Positions 60,210-64,000 of a DNA stretch of 64,000 bases are shown one piece after another; the stretch's first letter is position 1; each line of letters starts with the position of its first letter. The stretch covers positions 248,001 to 312,000 of the forward strand of contig NZ_JAXCHT010000001.1 of assembly GCF_035984655.1 (NCBI RefSeq), written 5' to 3'. Under the pieces are notes generated by a model that saw nothing but the letters and a program-made list of their open reading frames with translations, ran no database searches and was not told the origin of the DNA. The position numbers and the translations under genes are program-made. This DNA is from Actimicrobium sp035984655 (lineage in GTDB: Bacteria; Pseudomonadota; Gammaproteobacteria; Burkholderiales; Burkholderiaceae_D).

Positions 60210-61865
60210 ATGGATATCAGACGTACCGTGCTATGGGTTGTGTTTTCCTTATCGATACTCATGCTGTGGGATAAGTGGCAGCAGCATAATGGCAAGCCGC
60301 CGATGCTGTTTCCGGGTGCCAGCGAACAGGTCAAGCCAACGGCGGTGACGACACCTGGCGCAGCCAGGTCGGATGTACCGCAAGCCGGTGGGACGACCGC
60401 TGCCAGTGCAACTGAAAAGTCGATACCGGTCGCAGGCGCGCTCAAGGGCGAAGTGATTACCATCACCACCGACGTGTTCAAGGCGGATATCGATACCGCT
60501 GGTGGAGAGTTGAGACGCCTTGAGCTGCTCAAGCACAAGGACACGGTCGATCCGAAAAAGAACGTGGTTCTGTTCGACAGCGAGACTGGCCGAACCTACC
60601 TGGCGCAGACCGGCCTGATCGGCGGCACCTTTCCGAATCATAAGACGGTGTTTTCGGCGCAGCCGGGTGCGCGCACACTCGATGCGAACGGCAATGTGCA
60701 ATTGGTGCTGGAAGCAGAACAAGGCGGCGTGAAGCTGACCAAGACCTACTCATTCAAGCGCGGCGATTATCACATCGGCCTCAAGCACGATATTGCCAAC
60801 ACCGGAACCACGCCCGTCACACCGTCGCTGTACGAACAACTGGTGCGCGATGGCAGCAAGCCGGCCGGCGAGTCGTCGTTCTACAGCACCTTTACCGGCC
60901 CTGCCGTGTACACCGACACCGAGCACTTCCAGAAGCTGACCTTTGAGAAAATTGAAAAGGGCACCGAGGAACACGCCGCCAAAGCAGACAATGGCTGGGT
61001 TGCACTGGTGCAGCATTATTTTGTGTCAGCGCTTGTCCTGCCGCCAAAAACCCAACGCGAAATTTTCTCCAAGAAGATCGACACAAACCTGTACGCGGTC
61101 GGCAGCATTGTCTCGCTCGGGTCGGTGGCACCGGGCGCAAGCACCTCCATCGACACACAGCTGTATTCGGGACCGCAAGAGTCGCTGGTCCTCGAGCAAA
61201 CCGCACCGGGCCTCGATCTGGTCAAGGATTACGGCTGGCTGACCATCATTGCCAAACCGATTTTCTGGTTGATGACGCAGATTCATCAGATCCTCGGCAA
61301 CTGGGGCTGGACCATCATCGTCCTGACGATTCTGATCAAGCTGGCCTTCTTCCCATTGTCAGCGGCCAGCTATCGCAGCATGGCAAAAATGAAACTGGTC
61401 ACACCAAAGATGACATCGATTCGCGAGCGCTTCAAAAGCGATCCGCAGAAGATGAATCAGGCCATGATGGAACTGTACAAGACCGAGAAGATCAATCCAC
61501 TCGGTGGTTGCTTGCCAATCGTGGTGCAGATCCCGGTATTCATCTCGCTCTATTGGGTGTTGCTGGCCAGCGTCGAGATGCGTAATGCGCCATGGCTGGG
61601 CTGGATCCATGATCTGGCATCGCCAGACCCGTTCTACATTTTGCCGGTGCTGATGGCGATTTCGATGTTCATCCAGACCAAGCTCAATCCGACGCCGCCG
61701 GACCCGATGCAGGCCAAGGTCATGATGTTCATGCCGATCATTTTTTCGGTCATGTTTTTCTTCTTCCCGTCTGGCCTGGTGCTGTACTGGGTGGTCAATA
61801 ACGTGCTGTCGATTGCTCAGCAATGGGTCATTACCAAGAAATCGCAGCAGGCCGTCAGCGCCTGA
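60210..61865 (+). CDS. yidC: Membrane protein insertase YidC
   Basis: The 551-residue protein has an N-terminal membrane helix (about 5-22), a large periplasmic beta domain (about 60-340) and five C-terminal membrane helices from about 350: ILGNWGWTIIVLTILIKLAF, then KMNQAMMELYKTEKINPLGG and FFFPSGLVLYWVVNN. It inserts membrane proteins with or without Sec. A strong terminator follows. Confidence 0.98.
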   Translation: MDIRRTVLWVVFSLSILMLWDKWQQHNGKPPMLFPGASEQVKPTAVTTPGAARSDVPQAGGTTAASATEKSIPVAGALKGEVITITTDVFKADIDTAGGELRRLELLKHKDTVDPKKNVVLFDSETGRTYLAQTGLIGGTFPNHKTVFSAQPGARTLDANGNVQLVLEAEQGGVKLTKTYSFKRGDYHIGLKHDIANTGTTPVTPSLYEQLVRDGSKPAGESSFYSTFTGPAVYTDTEHFQKLTFEKIEKGTEEHAAKADNGWVALVQHYFVSALVLPPKTQREIFSKKIDTNLYAVGSIVSLGSVAPGASTSIDTQLYSGPQESLVLEQTAPGLDLVKDYGWLTIIAKPIFWLMTQIHQILGNWGWTIIVLTILIKLAFFPLSAASYRSMAKMKLVTPKMTSIRERFKSDPQKMNQAMMELYKTEKINPLGGCLPIVVQIPVFISLYWVLLASVEMRNAPWLGWIHDLASPDPFYILPVLMAISMFIQTKLNPTPPDPMQAKVMMFMPIIFSVMFFFFPSGLVLYWVVNNVLSIAQQWVITKKSQQAVSA

Positions 61866-61887
61866 GTCTGACTCGACGAGTGCAATG

Positions 61888-61919
61888 GCCCGTGACGTCG
61901 TGTTCACGGGCTTTTTTTA
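61888..61919 (+). terminator. yidC terminator
   Basis: GCCCGTGA (61888-61895) pairs with TCACGGGC (61904-61911), then TTTTTTT. It ends the rpmH-rnpA-yidD-yidC transcript; mnmE starts 38 bases later, so it needs its own promoter or readthrough. Confidence 0.9.
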
Positions 61920-61956
61920 TTGTTCTGTGATTTCAAACCAACGTTAGAATTTGCCC

Positions 61957-63345
61957 ATGAAAATCGACACGGCCCCCATTGTTGCAATTGCCACGGCCCC
62001 GGGACGCGGAGGGATTGGCGTAGTGCGTATTTCGGGCAAGCGCCTCGACGGCGTCGTGGCGGCGGTATGCGCGCTCAAATCCGGCGCCTCACTGCAGGAA
62101 CGACATGCGACCTACACCAGCTTTGTCGACGCCGATGGACGCACCATTGACCAGGGACTTGCCTTGTATTTCAAGGCTCCGCATTCCTACACCGGCGAAG
62201 ACGTACTGGAACTGCAAGGTCATGGCGGTCCGGTCGTGATGCAGATGTTGCTTGCGCGCTGCCTGGAGGCGGGTCGCGACATCGATTTGCGCATGGCACT
62301 GCCAGGAGAATTCACCCAGCGGGCGTTTGAGAACGACAAGCTCGATCTGGCGCAGGCCGAGGCCGTCATCGATTTGATCGACGCATCCACCGAGGCTGCG
62401 GCGCGGTCGGCATCGCAATCGCTGTCGGGAGCATTTTCCAAGGTTATTCATACGCTGGTGGAGCAAGTGACGACGTTGCGCATGCTGGTTGAAGCGACGC
62501 TCGACTTTCCGGAAGAAGAAATCGACTTCCTTGAAAAGTCGGACGCGCGCGGCAAGCTGGCAGCAATCCGGGACAGCCTCGACGCCGTGTTTCGCCAGTC
62601 GGCCCAGGGGGCATTGCTGCGGGATGGCCTCAATATCGTCCTGGCCGGGCAGCCCAATGTCGGCAAGTCGTCGTTACTCAATGCACTGGCCGGCGCCGAT
62701 GTTGCCATTGTTACCGCCATTGCCGGCACCACGCGAGACAAGGTCACCGAGACGATTCAGCTTGAGGGCATCCCCCTGAACATCATTGATACGGCCGGCA
62801 TTCGGGATGCCGCCGAAGCAACCGATGAGGTTGAACGTATCGGCATCGAGCGCACCTGGCATGCTGTCGCGCAGGCCGATGTCATTATTCATTTGCTCGA
62901 TGCTTGCCGCGGCCCGACCGCGGAAGATGAGCGGATCATCGCCCGCTTTCCAGACAATATTCCCGTTATGCGGGTCTGGAACAAAATCGACCTGTCTGGC
63001 CATCGTCCGGCAATTGAGCGGATGCCGGGCGCAACGCATGTCTATTTGTCGGCAACCGACCATTCCGGGATGGAGCTGCTTCGGGCTGAATTACTGCAAT
63101 TGGCTGGCTGGCAGCAAACCGGCGAGTCGCTGTATTTGGCCCGGGAGCGGCACCTCGTTGCGCTGGCTGCCGCGCGCGCACATTTGGAGATTGCCGCCGC
63201 ACACGCGGCACTCAACGACCACGCACTGGATTTATTCGCCGAGGAGTTGCGGTTGGCGCAGGAGCGGCTCAGCAGTATCACCGGGCAGTTCACACCGGAT
63301 GATTTGCTGGGACTGATTTTTAGCAGGTTTTGTATTGGGAAATAG
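61957..63345 (+). CDS. mnmE: tRNA modification GTPase MnmE
   Basis: The 462-residue GTPase has an N-terminal formyl-THF-binding domain (TAPIVAIATAPGRGGIGVVR), G1 GQPNVGKSSLLN (about 224-235), G2 and G3 including IAGTTRDKV and DTAGIRDA, NKID for G4, and the C-terminal FCIGK cysteine. With MnmG it modifies uridine 34 of certain tRNAs. ATG 61957 is chosen over a TTG at 61951. It follows yidC as usual. Confidence 0.97.
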   Translation: MKIDTAPIVAIATAPGRGGIGVVRISGKRLDGVVAAVCALKSGASLQERHATYTSFVDADGRTIDQGLALYFKAPHSYTGEDVLELQGHGGPVVMQMLLARCLEAGRDIDLRMALPGEFTQRAFENDKLDLAQAEAVIDLIDASTEAAARSASQSLSGAFSKVIHTLVEQVTTLRMLVEATLDFPEEEIDFLEKSDARGKLAAIRDSLDAVFRQSAQGALLRDGLNIVLAGQPNVGKSSLLNALAGADVAIVTAIAGTTRDKVTETIQLEGIPLNIIDTAGIRDAAEATDEVERIGIERTWHAVAQADVIIHLLDACRGPTAEDERIIARFPDNIPVMRVWNKIDLSGHRPAIERMPGATHVYLSATDHSGMELLRAELLQLAGWQQTGESLYLARERHLVALAAARAHLEIAAAHAALNDHALDLFAEELRLAQERLSSITGQFTPDDLLGLIFSRFCIGK

Positions 63346-63361
63346 CCAGATAGTGCTGCGT

Positions 63362-63874
63362 CTAGTCCAGTGACAGCACCGATAACTGCTCCGCCGTGAC
63401 GGTTAACAGTGCGACCGCGGCACCGGTTTTTTCGATCAAATGGTTGATTTGATCGATTTCTTGACGGCATTGATCAATCGCGGCATCGACTCTTGAGCGA
63501 AGGGTCATCGTACACAGACTGCTGTGTTGCGCCAAAACATCGAGCAACCGGGCCATCCGCGAGCGACTTTGCGCCATCTGGCGTGCCGCAACGGCGATGA
63601 AATCCTGGTGTAACTGGCAGGCCAAGGCTGCCAGTTGCTGCGTATCATCCACCAGATGTTGCATATCGACCTGCATCCTGGCGACATCAAGCGAAATCAC
63701 GTTATCCGGTTTTCTGGCGATTTGTGCTTTCGCTTCGGTCGATTGCTGGCGCAGAAGGGTCAGGTTCCTGGCATTGTCTGCGATCTTGCGACCGAGGGTT
63801 CCCAACTGGACGCGTTGCTGACTAAAGTGCAGCAACGCCTGTTCCAGACTGGTCTGATCTGCGGTAATTTGCAT
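63362..63874 (-). CDS. Hypothetical helical protein
   Basis: The 170-residue protein is not recognised. It is almost entirely helical, with heptad-like Leu and Gln spacing: LEQALLHFSQQRVQLGTLGR, ARNLTLLRQQSTEAKAQIA and VDMQHLVDDTQQLAALACQL. The C-terminal part (IDQCRQEIDQINHLIEKTGA) also looks coiled. No signal peptide or membrane span; it is probably cytoplasmic. It is convergent with mnmE (16 bases apart) and a strong palindrome lies 70 bases before its ATG. Confidence 0.6.
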   Translation of the reverse strand: MQITADQTSLEQALLHFSQQRVQLGTLGRKIADNARNLTLLRQQSTEAKAQIARKPDNVISLDVARMQVDMQHLVDDTQQLAALACQLHQDFIAVAARQMAQSRSRMARLLDVLAQHSSLCTMTLRSRVDAAIDQCRQEIDQINHLIEKTGAAVALLTVTAEQLSVLSLD

Positions 63875-63943
63875 TCTGATTCCCCGACAATGCCTTGCGG
63901 CTGGAATCTGAATACTAACCACAAGTTACATTGGTGTATATAC

Positions 63944-63962
63944 TTCGTTTCACTGAAACGAA
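63944..63962. promoter_or_regulatory. 19-bp palindrome upstream of the helical protein gene
   Basis: TTCGTTTCACTGAAACGAA is a perfect inverted repeat around one central C. It sits 70 bases upstream of the ATG at 63874 and near the AT-rich TGTATATAC at 63935-63943. It looks like a repressor operator; the regulator is not seen in the window. Confidence 0.5.
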
Positions 63963-64000
63963 ACGGGTGACAACATTTAACGGGTTGTAAACGACCAGCT

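Noticed and set aside
1..64000. CRISPR array, tRNA, rRNA, transposase or phage module
   Set aside because: No regularly spaced repeat arrays, no recognisable tRNA or rRNA text and no transposase or integrase motifs were found by eye. A tRNA covariance scan would confirm.

Overview
The window is high-GC DNA, densely coding and without rRNA, tRNA, insertion sequences, phage genes or CRISPR arrays. Gene content and order (dnaA-dnaN-gyrB facing rpmH-rnpA-yidD-yidC-mnmE, the lpoA-yraN-diaA-dolP cluster, dat-ybeD-lipB-lipA, a PEP-CTERM protein, a PHB depolymerase, and two Liv-type ABC clusters with acyl-CoA enzymes) point to a betaproteobacterium of the order Burkholderiales, probably near Oxalobacteraceae. 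The family level is an inference from gene content only. The window crosses the chromosomal replication origin region, near 57.3-59.4 kb.

Layout. 0-5.8 kb: envelope genes (3' part of lpoA, yraN, diaA, dolP), a LemA protein, a DsrE protein and a secreted PHB depolymerase. 5.8-13.6 kb: lipoate and D-amino-acid genes (lipA, lipB, ybeD, dat), split by a block holding a DUF2917 gene, a LysR regulator, two photolyase-family genes and a fasciclin gene. A 51-bp decayed copy of the ybeD 3' end lies at the LysR/photolyase boundary. 13.8-19.7 kb: a five-gene Liv-type ABC transporter and a thiolase. 20.0-28.1 kb: an unusual class A penicillin-binding protein, small enzymes, a GumN/TraB protein, a 5'-nucleotidase-like HAD protein and slmA. 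28.2-33.7 kb: fused pabBC, a Ser/Thr-rich Cys-free protein, a two-component system and a DMT permease. 33.9-44.4 kb: a PEP-CTERM protein behind a consensus FNR box, a Crp/Fnr regulator, and a divergent cluster of acyl-CoA synthetase, Liv-type ABC genes and a PaaK-like ligase. 44.4-53.3 kb: a ZntB/CorA transporter, a glycine-zipper protein, RNase H-like, luciferase-like and FadE-like enzymes, a cation/proton antiporter and a TerC/Alx protein preceded by a short leader ORF. 53.6-64 kb: gyrB, dnaN and dnaA on the minus strand, the origin region, then rpmH, rnpA, yidD, yidC and mnmE on the plus strand, and an unknown helical protein.

How the genes work together. The two Liv-type clusters, acyl-CoA synthetase, thiolase, FadE-like dehydrogenase and PaaK-like ligase suggest uptake and CoA activation of carboxylic acids (fatty or aromatic) followed by beta-oxidation, with the second cluster probably under the adjacent Crp/Fnr protein. 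The photolyase/fasciclin block looks like a light or oxidative stress module placed inside a housekeeping cluster. No clearly new defence or mobile system was seen. The best candidates for novelty are the apparently permuted photolyase, the ybeD scar, the class A PBP with a large insertion in its transpeptidase domain, and the coupled leader ORF in front of the TerC/Alx gene.
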